From: JAGXLC01 sp964461045
GTDB taxonomy: Bacteria; Bacteroidota; Bacteroidia; Bacteroidales; UBA12077
Assembly: GCA_964461045.1 (NCBI GenBank)
Contig: CAYWSJ010000132.1
Span: 1-7,127 of the forward strand
Reading direction: 5' to 3'
Length of the DNA: 7,127 bases
Made by a program: the position numbers and the translations under genes. The notes under the pieces are model-generated. The model saw nothing but the letters and a program-made list of their open reading frames with translations. It was not told the DNA's origin and did no database searches. Shown here in pieces: positions 1-6,052 of this stretch. The number at the start of each line of letters is the position of its first letter. Positions within the stretch are counted from its first letter, which is position 1.

Positions 1-8
1 GTGAAATC

Positions 9-449
9 ATGGGAAAAATAATAAAAAGAACAGAAAAAGGAACAGGTTTTTACAAAGATAAAAATGGACAGTGGCGTGCAACACAAACGGTTTATATACG
101 TGGGGAAAAATATTATAAAGATAGTTTTGTCCCTCATTCTGAAAAATCTAATTACATACGATCTAATAAAGCCGTTTCACTTTCAAATGAAATTCAATAT
201 TTTGCTGATAAAAAGGGTGTTTCATACAATGAAATGAAAGCTAGATTAGGTCGGTTAAAAAAATCTTATCGTGGTGCGGTCAAATATTCTAATATTAAAA
301 TAAACAAAGACGGTCGTTTATACGATAAGAAAACAGGAAAATTTGTTAAGGAAACAGAAAATTTAAAAAAACTAAAAAACGAGGGTTATCTCGAAGTAAC
401 TTTCGAAGATTATAAGAGCGCACGACGTTCAGTAACGGGATCTCCATAG
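9..449 (+). CDS. Basic 146-aa protein of unknown function; possible terminal protein
   Basis: I do not recognise a family. The protein is small, lysine- and arginine-rich, with no membrane segment or signal peptide. Two short stretches look alike, KDKNGQW near residues 17-23 and INKDGRLYDKKTGKF near 98-112, and may be beta-hairpins. The C-terminal third (about 110-140) is mixed charged helix. It starts at ATG 9 with almost no visible upstream sequence, so an earlier start outside the window is possible. Its TAG stop overlaps the polymerase GTG by one base (TAGTG), so the two are probably translationally coupled. In several protein-primed systems (Bam35-like, phi29-like) the terminal protein is encoded next to the polymerase. 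That position and the basic charge make this gene a candidate, but no sequence motif proves it. A DNA-binding or single-strand-binding role is equally open. Confidence 0.8.
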   Translation: MGKIIKRTEKGTGFYKDKNGQWRATQTVYIRGEKYYKDSFVPHSEKSNYIRSNKAVSLSNEIQYFADKKGVSYNEMKARLGRLKKSYRGAVKYSNIKINKDGRLYDKKTGKFVKETENLKKLKNEGYLEVTFEDYKSARRSVTGSP

Positions 450-2296
450 TGATTAACATGAAATGGGAATATAAAAAATACAATCGTGAATACCACAAAA
501 ATAGAGGTTTTAAGGATCGTAATATCATAAAAGGGTTTGATACGGAAACGTGCAAAGGTAATATATTTGTTATCGCTGATGATGTTCGGGTTTTGCATAA
601 TAATTCAAAGCCGTTAAGTTTGGATCAGATCTTAAGTTTTTTAACATATCGTAAAAACAAATTATCATATAATTTTTTTTATAATATGCGGTTCGATATG
701 CAATCTATTTTAAAATTATTACCTAAACAAAAAATTAAAAGGTTTTACGAATTTGGAGAATGTCAATATAAAAATTATAAAATTAGCGGTGTTGATAACA
801 AATTTATCACGATCGCAAAACACAAAAATGCTTATAAATATTGGGACATTTCGAGTTTTTTACGTGGTGGGCTTAATAAAAATGCTCTAAAATATCTGGG
901 TGAAAATAAGATAGATAATATCGACGTTCAAAAATTTGACGATAAAGAATATATTAAAGATAAAATGGATGATATTGTGAAATATTGTAAAAAAGATTGT
1001 GTTTTAACTCGTGAACTGGCACGATATTTTATTACATTATGTGAACGTGCGAATTTTAAATTTGTAGATCCTTATTCGCCCGCTTATTTAAGTCAGATAA
1101 ATCTTATTGATAGATGTGATATCCCCACGCTTAAACATGTCCCACATGACGCCATTAAATATGCTCTAAATTCCTATCATGGCGGGCTATTTGACATATA
1201 TCAACGAGGAACGTTTGATAAAGTTAATTCTTATGATATTAATTCAGCTTATCCTTATGAGATCAAGTTTTTAAAAGATTTACAAAAAGGATATTTTAAG
1301 TATGTTCATGAAATTTCAAAGGGATCGCATATAGATGGTTGGTATAAATGTAAAATTAAATTAAATAAACCTTTGTTACCTTATAAAAAAAGGAAAATAT
1401 ACTATCCTGTAGGATGTTTTGAAAATAAATATATAACAAAAAGAGAAATAGAATTTATAAGATCGCACGATCTCGGAATGGTCGAAGTTGTCGACGGATG
1501 GGAGTTTATTCCTTTTGAGATCGTTTTACCGTTCGAAAGATTTATAGATAAATTGTATGAATGGCGTAACGAATTGAAAATAAAAGATGATGACTTACAG
1601 TTGGTAATAAAAATTATTATGAATAGTATATATGGCAAATTTATACAATCTATCACAAAAAAAGAGATAGTCGAAGGAATTTCAGATTTTTTTATGGAGA
1701 TTGGAGACGAAAAAATAAATTATGATAAAATAAAACAATATGGCAAACTTTTTAACCCATTCTGGGCATCACAAATAACAGCGAATACCCGACTTTCATG
1801 CTTAAAACTGGCTCATGAAAGTTTAGAAGATGTTATAGCGATACAAACAGATAGCGTAACATTTGCGAACGGATATAAACCCAAACATATTAAAACATCT
1901 GACAAATTAGGAGACTGGGATCGTGAAATTACAAACGATAAAATTACTATATTGAATACGGGCATATATCAATACCATGAGTCGGGAAAATATACACTTC
2001 GAGGGGGTATAAGCAACTTTTTTAATTCACGAAATGATACTGATCTACTACACAAATTGAAAGAAAATAAGGATCGTGATAAAATCACTATGAAAAAATT
2101 ACGCCCGATAACTTTAAAAAAATCTTTGAATTCATTAGAATATTCTAAAATAGATACAAATAAATTTATAGTAGACAAAAAAGAGATTAAAATAAATTCA
2201 TGCGATAAAAGAAATTTTGATCGGGATTTTAAAGATTGTGCCGATATTTTAGAAAATAATGTTACTTCAAAAGCGTTGAAAGTTAGAGACTTATGA
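449..2296 (+). CDS. polB: Protein-primed family B DNA polymerase
   Basis: Replicative polymerase that would start synthesis from a terminal protein at the ends of a linear genome. The 3'-5' exonuclease motifs are present: Exo I FDTE (D31, E33), Exo II NMRFD (N79, D83) and Exo III YCKKD (Y179, D183). A YHGG motif (243-246) links the exonuclease and polymerase domains. Motif A is DINSAYP (D263), motif B is KIIMNSIYG (K388, N392, Y395, G396) and motif C is QTDS (466-469). The NPFWASQITANTR stretch (436-448) and the later YTLRG (515-519) are also typical. Spacing A to B (about 125 residues) and B to C (about 76) is close to phi29 polymerase, so room exists for both TPR1 and TPR2, the insertions that define protein-primed enzymes. 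Length 615 aa is normal for the family (phi29 575). Oddity: the first Asp of motif C is Gln. The GTG start at 449 has a GGGA about 8 bases upstream; ATG 458 is the alternative. Confidence 0.96.
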   Translation: MINMKWEYKKYNREYHKNRGFKDRNIIKGFDTETCKGNIFVIADDVRVLHNNSKPLSLDQILSFLTYRKNKLSYNFFYNMRFDMQSILKLLPKQKIKRFYEFGECQYKNYKISGVDNKFITIAKHKNAYKYWDISSFLRGGLNKNALKYLGENKIDNIDVQKFDDKEYIKDKMDDIVKYCKKDCVLTRELARYFITLCERANFKFVDPYSPAYLSQINLIDRCDIPTLKHVPHDAIKYALNSYHGGLFDIYQRGTFDKVNSYDINSAYPYEIKFLKDLQKGYFKYVHEISKGSHIDGWYKCKIKLNKPLLPYKKRKIYYPVGCFENKYITKREIEFIRSHDLGMVEVVDGWEFIPFEIVLPFERFIDKLYEWRNELKIKDDDLQLVIKIIMNSIYGKFIQSITKKEIVEGISDFFMEIGDEKINYDKIKQYGKLFNPFWASQITANTRLSCLKLAHESLEDVIAIQTDSVTFANGYKPKHIKTSDKLGDWDREITNDKITILNTGIYQYHESGKYTLRGGISNFFNSRNDTDLLHKLKENKDRDKITMKKLRPITLKKSLNSLEYSKIDTNKFIVDKKEIKINSCDKRNFDRDFKDCADILENNVTSKALKVRDL

Positions 2297-2493
2297 AATT
2301 AATATATAAGACACTCGAATTTATGGCATTTTTAGCGATTGAATTATACGCTTTCGGATTTTTATTTTTTGAAATGGATTATATATTAATACCTGACGGG
2401 TTTTTAGGGCAATATTATAGATACATATTATTATTAATCATAATAATATGTATATTATATACCATAGAGGGGTATTTCACCCAAAAACTTTAA
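2293..2493 (+). CDS. Small two-helix membrane protein (66 aa)
   Basis: No family recognised. Two hydrophobic segments are visible, about residues 8-26 and 42-57, the second almost pure Ile/Leu (YILLLIIIICILY). They are separated by an acidic/polar turn around 28-40, and the C-terminus is short and polar (YFTQKL). The ATG overlaps the polymerase TGA in an ATGA junction, so it is probably translated by coupling from the polymerase message. It is very AT-rich (about 24% GC by hand count). It may be a minor virion membrane protein or a holin-like or assembly protein; nothing in the sequence separates these. A perfect 14-bp inverted repeat lies inside the coding sequence at 2421-2453. Confidence 0.8.
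   Translation: MKLIYKTLEFMAFLAIELYAFGFLFFEMDYILIPDGFLGQYYRYILLLIIIICILYTIEGYFTQKL
2421..2453. repeat. Perfect 14-bp inverted repeat, 5-nt loop
   Basis: The left arm ATACATATTATTAT (2421-2434) is the exact reverse complement of the right arm at 2440-2453, with TAATC between. It lies inside the 66-aa gene, about 70 bases before the candidate capsid start. It could form an mRNA hairpin or bind a dimeric regulator. Runs of Leu TTA and Ile ATA codons around a centre can produce such symmetry by chance, so function is uncertain. Confidence 0.5.
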
Positions 2494-2496
2494 ATA
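2489..2496 (+). promoter_or_regulatory. Candidate archaeal TATA box before the capsid gene
   Basis: TTTAAATA preceded by the A-rich CCAAAAAC stretch resembles an archaeal BRE/TATA element. It sits at the stop codon of the preceding gene, about 30 bases before ATG 2522. Transcription would then begin close to the start codon, giving a very short leader. In so AT-rich a sequence this is only suggestive, but it fits separate strong expression of the capsid gene. Confidence 0.3.
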
Positions 2497-2498
2497 GT

Positions 2499-2516
2499 TT
2501 ATTCTCATAGGAATAA
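2499..2516. repeat. Short palindrome before the capsid gene (copy 1 of 2)
   Basis: TTATTCTCATAGGAATAA has perfect 6-bp arms (TTATTC / GAATAA) around a 6-base centre. The same arms and spacing recur at 2769-2786, so the two copies bracket the candidate capsid gene. It lies between a TATA-like element and the start codon, where an operator would sit. It also contributes the weak AGGA ribosome-binding site. Confidence 0.4.
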
Positions 2517-2521
2517 TTGAT

Positions 2522-2737
2522 ATGTCTACTAAAGAAATATTGGCGGCTATCATGACTGTAGTCATGGCAGGTATCTTTCTGGGATATCTGTTTCCAGTGG
2601 GCATGAATGCGTTCAACAGCGCTGATACATCCAACTGGTCAACTGCCTCCCAGGGAGTGTGGTCGGTCATGCCGATCTTACTTATCCTCGTGCCATTAGG
2701 CATTCTGGCAGGGTTCGCCATACAGAAATTAAGATAG
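2522..2737 (+). CDS. Candidate major capsid protein, spindle-shaped-virus type (71 aa)
   Basis: Short two-helix protein: hydrophobic segment about 5-25, a polar Asn/Ser/Thr-rich turn (NAFNSADTSNWSTAS, 30-44), a second hydrophobic segment about 48-67 rich in Pro and Gly, and a basic tail (QKLR). Major capsid proteins of fuselloviruses, His1 and thaumarchaeal spindle-shaped viruses are of this kind: small, with two hydrophobic helices joined by a short polar loop and a charged C-terminus. The composition is the second clue. By hand count the gene is about 47% GC with many C-ending codons (ATC, TTC, GTC, CTC), against about 24% in the gene just before it. This suggests codon optimisation for high expression or a different origin. 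It is set apart from the operon by 28 bases upstream and 60 downstream with palindromes and a hairpin. The ribosome-binding site is weak. A small pilin-like or other virion membrane protein is the alternative. Confidence 0.75.
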   Translation: MSTKEILAAIMTVVMAGIFLGYLFPVGMNAFNSADTSNWSTASQGVWSVMPILLILVPLGILAGFAIQKLR

Positions 2738-2744
2738 GAAATAA

Positions 2745-2764
2745 GGGGGTAATACCCCTATTTT
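2745..2764 (+). terminator. Short hairpin with T run after the capsid gene
   Basis: GGGGT (2746-2750) pairs with ACCCC (2754-2758) around an AAT loop, with a possible outer G-T pair, and is followed by ATTTT. It begins 7 bases after the capsid stop. It resembles a small intrinsic terminator or mRNA 3'-end stabiliser that would let capsid transcripts outnumber downstream message. The stem is short and the T run has only four bases, so readthrough is likely. Confidence 0.45.
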
Positions 2765-2768
2765 CAAT

Positions 2769-2786
2769 TTATTCCTATAAGAATAA
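2769..2786. repeat. Short palindrome after the capsid gene (copy 2 of 2)
   Basis: TTATTCCTATAAGAATAA repeats the TTATTC / GAATAA arms of 2499-2516 with the same 6-base spacing. It lies just after the hairpin and directly before the AAGGAG ribosome-binding site of the next gene. A partial relative (ATAGGAATAGGAG) precedes the gene at 3072. It may be a shared operator or simply a duplicated 5' leader. Confidence 0.4.
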
Positions 2787-2797
2787 GGAGATAAAAA

Positions 2798-2888
2798 ATG
2801 AAATATGTGTATAAGATCGGTGCGCTCGTGATATTTTTCATTCTTTTAGTTACGATAATTCCGCTCGGCTTTTCCAACATTGATTTAA
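2798..2888 (+). CDS. N-terminus of a small membrane or secreted protein, cut by assembly gap
   Basis: Only 30 residues are visible (MKYVYKIGALVIFFILLVTI...) before the N run. They form a basic N-terminus and one strongly hydrophobic segment (about 8-24), which could be a signal peptide or a membrane helix. The start is well supported by AAGGAGAT 7 bases upstream (GGAG at 2787-2790), the best ribosome-binding site in the window. It may be a second virion protein, as it follows the candidate capsid gene and shares its upstream palindrome. Where it ends cannot be read. If the gap were really 100 bases the frame would stop at 2995, but the run length is probably a placeholder. Confidence 0.6.
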
Positions 2889-2988
2889 NNNNNNNNNNNN
2901 NNNNNNNNNNNNNNNNNNNNNNNNNNNNNNNNNNNNNNNNNNNNNNNNNNNNNNNNNNNNNNNNNNNNNNNNNNNNNNNNNNNNNNNN
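2889..2988. other. Assembly gap of exactly 100 Ns
   Basis: The run is exactly 100 bases, the usual placeholder for a scaffold join of unknown length. The true missing sequence may be shorter or longer and may contain more small genes. Any reading frame across it is not reliable. Confidence 0.95.
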
Positions 2989-2994
2989 AATTTA

Positions 2995-3075
2995 ATGAAA
3001 AATGTAATATTCATAGTATTAATCTTACTTTCGATTGGCATAATTTATAAAATAGGAATAGGAGAAATTATATGA
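2995..3075 (+). CDS. 26-aa single-helix peptide, or C-terminus of a gene in the gap
   Basis: ATG 2995 opens a frame of 26 codons (MKNVIFIVLILLSIGIIYKI...), essentially one hydrophobic helix with a basic start, ending at TGA 3073-3075 in an ATGA overlap with the next gene. The overlap makes it likely that this frame is translated. The frame is also open upstream to the gap edge (Asn-Leu before the Met), so it may equally be the tail of a longer membrane protein. No ribosome-binding site is visible because the gap begins six bases before the ATG. Confidence 0.5.
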   Translation: MKNVIFIVLILLSIGIIYKIGIGEII

Positions 3076-3317
3076 TAGGTGAATTTATTCAAACCATGCA
3101 ATTCTGGTTTTATATCTTTATGGCGATCTCTTTCAGCGTAACTTATTATTATTCTCAAAATTATATGATAGCACTGTTACCAAGTGGTTTTCTGATCCTT
3201 ATAGGAGTTTCAGCGGGGGTTTTTGAAAGTTATTTTTCCTTACTCATATTTTTTGCTCTAATTTTAATAATCGCAATTAAGATGGCAAAATCTTTTCTCG
3301 GTCGAGGTGGGGCGTAA
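3072..3317 (+). CDS. Small three-helix membrane protein (81 aa)
   Basis: No family recognised. Hydrophobic segments at about 9-26, 31-50 and 54-70 are separated by short aromatic/polar turns (YYYSQN, VFESYF), and the C-terminus is basic (KMAKSFLGRGGA), which suggests a cytoplasmic or virion-interior tail. The start has GGAGA 8 bases upstream. The gene overlaps the preceding reading frame by ATGA and its TAA directly abuts the ATG of the next gene. It is part of a block of tiny membrane proteins between capsid and adhesin, as seen in several archaeal membrane-type viruses, and is probably a minor virion or assembly protein. Confidence 0.83.
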   Translation: MIGEFIQTMQFWFYIFMAISFSVTYYYSQNYMIALLPSGFLILIGVSAGVFESYFSLLIFFALILIIAIKMAKSFLGRGGA

Positions 3318-3626
3318 ATGAAATTAGATTTTGATCGAGTGGGTTTAAGATTTTTATTTGTTATCATAACCGTTACTGCCATTTTAGTTGCGATCGCCCC
3401 GATAATCGATGTAAATTATGACGAAACTTATAGCGAAAGCAAACCTGACGGTTTAATTTGGGAGCGTGCGGTCCAATATATTCCTGTTTTTTCGGATATA
3501 TGGGAAAAAATGAGTTATTTTCTTTATTTCATCAATCACACGAATTGGTTTATTAAGTCAATATTTGGGGGAATTTATATTATAACGATCTTAATCGTTG
3601 CGCAATCGATAGATTTCGGGATCTGA
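3318..3626 (+). CDS. Two-helix membrane protein with ~50-residue loop (102 aa)
   Basis: No family recognised. The first membrane segment is about residues 11-30 and the second about 82-97. The stretch between them (31-81) starts acidic and polar (DVNYDETYSESKPDG) and continues as an aromatic amphipathic region that may lie on the membrane face. With a basic residue before the first helix and an acidic loop, the loop is probably outside the cell or on the virion surface. It starts immediately after the previous stop, with GAGGTGG (3304-3310) inside the preceding gene as ribosome-binding site. It is probably a virion membrane or assembly protein; this comes from its neighbours, not from homology. 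Confidence 0.83.
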   Translation: MKLDFDRVGLRFLFVIITVTAILVAIAPIIDVNYDETYSESKPDGLIWERAVQYIPVFSDIWEKMSYFLYFINHTNWFIKSIFGGIYIITILIVAQSIDFGI

Positions 3627-3631
3627 TAAAA

Positions 3632-3847
3632 ATGATAGATATAATATTAATATTTGGGATATTAACGCTCGTGGTGTTTTTACGAAGTAGGTCAATTATA
3701 AATATGGGGATATGGATATTTAACGCTATATTCACGAGTTTATATATCCTCGAATATATTTCAAATGTCGATCTTATATTTTATGTTTTTATATTTCAGA
3801 TAATTGGGATCGGAATAACTATAGTTTTTGGAAGTGGTAACGATTAG
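3632..3847 (+). CDS. Small three-helix membrane protein (71 aa)
   Basis: No family recognised. Hydrophobic stretches at about 2-17, 23-41 and 48-67, with a basic turn RSRS (18-21) after the first and a short polar end (GSGND). It starts five bases after the previous stop behind GGGATCTGAT, a site that pairs only partly with the usual 16S tail. Its 3' end overlaps the adhesin start by up to 20 bases, so adhesin translation may depend on it. Small size and context suggest a helper or virion component for the adhesin, without direct evidence. Confidence 0.8.
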   Translation: MIDIILIFGILTLVVFLRSRSIINMGIWIFNAIFTSLYILEYISNVDLIFYVFIFQIIGIGITIVFGSGND

Positions 3848-5506
3848 AACTAAAATTATAGTTTATATGATAACTCTCGTAACATTATTTTCCTTATTTT
3901 CAATTCCATTTAGCGTTTCGGGCGCAACGGGTTTATCTAATATGCAAAATACAAATACAACGACTTCGAGTATAAGCGTATCTGTAGATTATAGTAACGC
4001 CGCTTTCGGTGATTATATAGAATTAGAATATCGGGAAAGCGGAGAGTCTTATTCGCTCGAAAACACTCATATGGGGATAGATGGAAGTGGCACTGTAAAC
4101 GATGTTGTTACTGGTTTGGATTCGAATACTGAATACGATTTCAAATATACCGCATACGATAGTTTAGACACATATTTAAGCGGTATTACCCGATCTTATT
4201 CGACAAATACTGAATTCATTCCACCGAGTATTGAATTTAATGAAACTACAAATAAAAGTAGCACGTCGATAGATGTTCATTATGATATAGAATTGGGAGA
4301 AGTTTCAGAAGTAGATATATATATGCAATATCAAAATATCAATAACGATATAAATACGACTTCGACGGTTTCAATAAGTGAAAATAAAACTCATAAATTT
4401 AGTTTAACGAATTTATATGCTGGAGAATATTTAGACGTTGTAGGTTATCTCGAAAGCACTGAATATGACACTGAAACGGATGAAAAACGTATATGGACAA
4501 CTGAAGGGACAGCGCCCGACACTGATTATTACGCNNNNNNNNNNNNNNNNNNNNNNNNNNNNNNNNNNNNNNNNNNNNNNNNNNNNNNNNNNNNNNNNNN
4601 NNNNNNNNNNNNNNNNNNNNNNNNNNNNNNNNNNTAAATACTATTGAAATTTCATTTTGGAAGGAAACGTATGGAACGGCATATATCAATGAAACGGTAA
4701 ATATGAACGGTTTATATGCCGTTTCATCACAAATCCAAATATCAGAAGATGGAACTAATTTTTATTCACAATCTTCTTACAGACATGATTATTTCACTGA
4801 TCAAACACAAATATATATAATAGATATGGTTGGCACGCCATTAAAATCTGATACGAAATATTATGTAAAATCTCTTATAATAGGATATAGGACTGTAGCG
4901 GATTATGAAAATAATACGGTTTATGACAATATCGAAAGTGAAACAATAGAATTCACAACGTCAGCTCAAGCGGGTTTGAATATAGTTTCAGCAACTGCAA
5001 CGGAAACGAGCATTACGGTAACATATGATATTGTCATAAATAGCACGCTGGGATATTCACGATTTAACCGTTCATTAAAAAATCTGGATAGTGGTAATTT
5101 CACGGATATAGAATATGTCAATATAACGAGTAACGGCCGATATGTAAAAACATGGAATAATTTAGATCGGGATACACATTATGGTATATCTTTTATTTCA
5201 GAAGATGTAGATAAATATGGAACAGGTCAAAATACTGATCTTTATACTGACGCTACTACAGCGGGTGAATTTGCAAATATCTGGGGTGAAATTGGAGTTA
5301 TCACGATCGTGATAATATCATTTATCGCATTTATAATATTATATTTCACAGGAGACGGACTTATTTTTTCATTCGTCTTAACGATCTTAACATTTGTCGG
5401 ATGGTTCATGGAATTGATAAGTTTCGTTTATGTCTTATTCGCTTTCATGTTCATAATTGTTTATTTTATGCTCATGAACGGATATAATAATGGGGGATAT
5501 GTATGA
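3828..5506 (+). CDS. Secreted multi-domain adhesin or spike, membrane anchored; interrupted by assembly gap
   Basis: A large surface protein, probably the host-recognition spike. The N-terminus is a signal peptide: RTK, a hydrophobic core (VYMITLVTLFSLFSIPF) and a likely cleavage after SVSGA. Then follow about four fibronectin-III/Ig-like beta domains with recurring TSxSVxVxY and LxxxTxYxF strand patterns, for example SSISVSVDY, STSIDVHYD and ETSITVTYD, and GLDSNTEYDFKY and PLKSDTKYYVKS. About ten N-glycosylation sequons are visible. The C-terminus has three membrane helices (about nt 5292-5490) and a short tail. Sequence on either side of the 4535-4634 gap belongs to one gene: after the gap the frame is open from the first complete codon (4637), well before ATG 4703, and continues the domain. 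The two halves are in different frames only because the N run is a placeholder. At least 524 residues are visible. The start is unsure: TTG 3828, GTG 3834 or later; ATG 3867 would lose the basic part of the signal peptide. Confidence 0.85.
4535..4634. other. Assembly gap of exactly 100 Ns inside the adhesin
   Basis: This is a placeholder run between the second and third beta domains of the adhesin. The frame upstream and the frame downstream differ, so the true gap is not 100 bases, or the sequence at its edges is imperfect. Repeated domains commonly break assemblies, and extra domains may be missing here. Confidence 0.95.
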
Positions 5507-5688
5507 GTGAAAAATGTTATCTATGCGGTAAACCGCTCGGTTACGAAAATTTTACAATTTTAATCGAATGGGAAAATAAAAAGGTTCATAGATCGTGCTA
5601 TCTTAAACTAAAATTCTATAAAACATATATGGAGCTGATAAAAAATGTTATTCAAATGTTTAGACAAAATAGTAGAATATACGAATAA
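5503..5688 (+). CDS. Small zinc-finger-like protein (61 aa)
   Basis: Cys5-x2-Cys8 (CYLC) and His29-x2-Cys32 (HRSC) spaced by 20 residues form a likely zinc site of treble-clef or zinc-ribbon type, followed by a helical basic/aromatic tail to residue 61. No specific family is assigned. Such small fingers in viruses of archaea often act in transcription regulation or nucleic-acid binding, which is inference here. The ATG overlaps the adhesin TGA (ATGA) and has GGGGGAT a few bases upstream. Its last 44 bases overlap the next gene in another frame. The zinc site lies entirely before that overlap, so the tail may be free to vary. Confidence 0.82.
   Translation: MSEKCYLCGKPLGYENFTILIEWENKKVHRSCYLKLKFYKTYMELIKNVIQMFRQNSRIYE
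5631..5639 (+). promoter_or_regulatory. Ribosome-binding site that supports start 5645
   Basis: GGAGCTGAT lies 5 bases before ATG 5645 and matches the extended Shine-Dalgarno consensus GGAGGTGAT except for one base. It lies within the zinc-finger gene and supports the unusually long 44-base overlap as real. Confidence 0.6.
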
Positions 5689-6052
5689 AATTACAGGTAA
5701 ATATCTCGAAAAAAGCGAAAAATATCGACATATAGTAACACTAGATAAACATAAAATACGCCATGTATTCGAACATATCGATAAAATAAAAAACGGTAAA
5801 CAGGTATATGATGAAAATTCCTATATCAACGGTAATATATTTATAAAGGGAAAAACAAATCCAATTTATATCAATTATTCAAAAAAATTAAAATTGGAAA
5901 AATCGGATCGGTATAAAGATGTATTAAAAGCCTCTATCATAAAAGATATATTTAACCCGAAAGATAAACTCGAAACGATCGTATTTATAATATTATTAAC
6001 TAGTATCGGAACACTGGCTATATCGGTTATAAATATGCTGGGATTGATATAG
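5645..6052 (+). CDS. Basic protein with C-terminal membrane anchor (135 aa)
   Basis: No family recognised. Residues 1-107 are soluble and highly basic with several helical stretches (for example residues 35-52, DKHKIRHVFEHIDKIKNG) and a beta-like middle section (NGNIFIKGKTNPIYINYS). Residues 111-133 form one membrane helix at the very C-terminus, so the protein is probably tail-anchored with the basic part in the cytoplasm or virion interior. The start is fixed by GGAGCTGAT upstream. It stands between the adhesin and the ATPase. A role linking the membrane to the genome or to the ATPase during assembly would fit the charge and topology, but that is a guess. Confidence 0.83.
   Translation: MLFKCLDKIVEYTNKITGKYLEKSEKYRHIVTLDKHKIRHVFEHIDKIKNGKQVYDENSYINGNIFIKGKTNPIYINYSKKLKLEKSDRYKDVLKASIIKDIFNPKDKLETIVFIILLTSIGTLAISVINMLGLI

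Noticed and set aside
346..598. Two minus-strand open frames near the start of the polymerase gene
   Set aside because: They overlap two well-supported plus-strand genes, lack ribosome-binding sites and are explained by codon bias on the other strand.
1402..2178. Minus-strand open frames inside the polymerase
   Set aside because: They lie opposite conserved polymerase motifs, so they are antisense shadows.
2455..2721. Minus-strand 88-codon open frame opposite the capsid gene
   Set aside because: It is a shadow of the GC-richer capsid gene, has no ribosome-binding site, and would stop inside the preceding gene; the plus-strand frame has the coherent two-helix protein.
2489..2792. Attachment sites or transposon ends formed by the repeated palindromes around the capsid gene
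   Set aside because: The copies are only 18 bases with differing centres, there is no recombinase or transposase nearby, and both sit in normal gene leaders.
4703..5506. A separate gene starting at ATG 4703
   Set aside because: The frame is open back to the gap edge at 4637 and the upstream residues continue the beta domain; there is no ribosome-binding site and no signal peptide at 4703.
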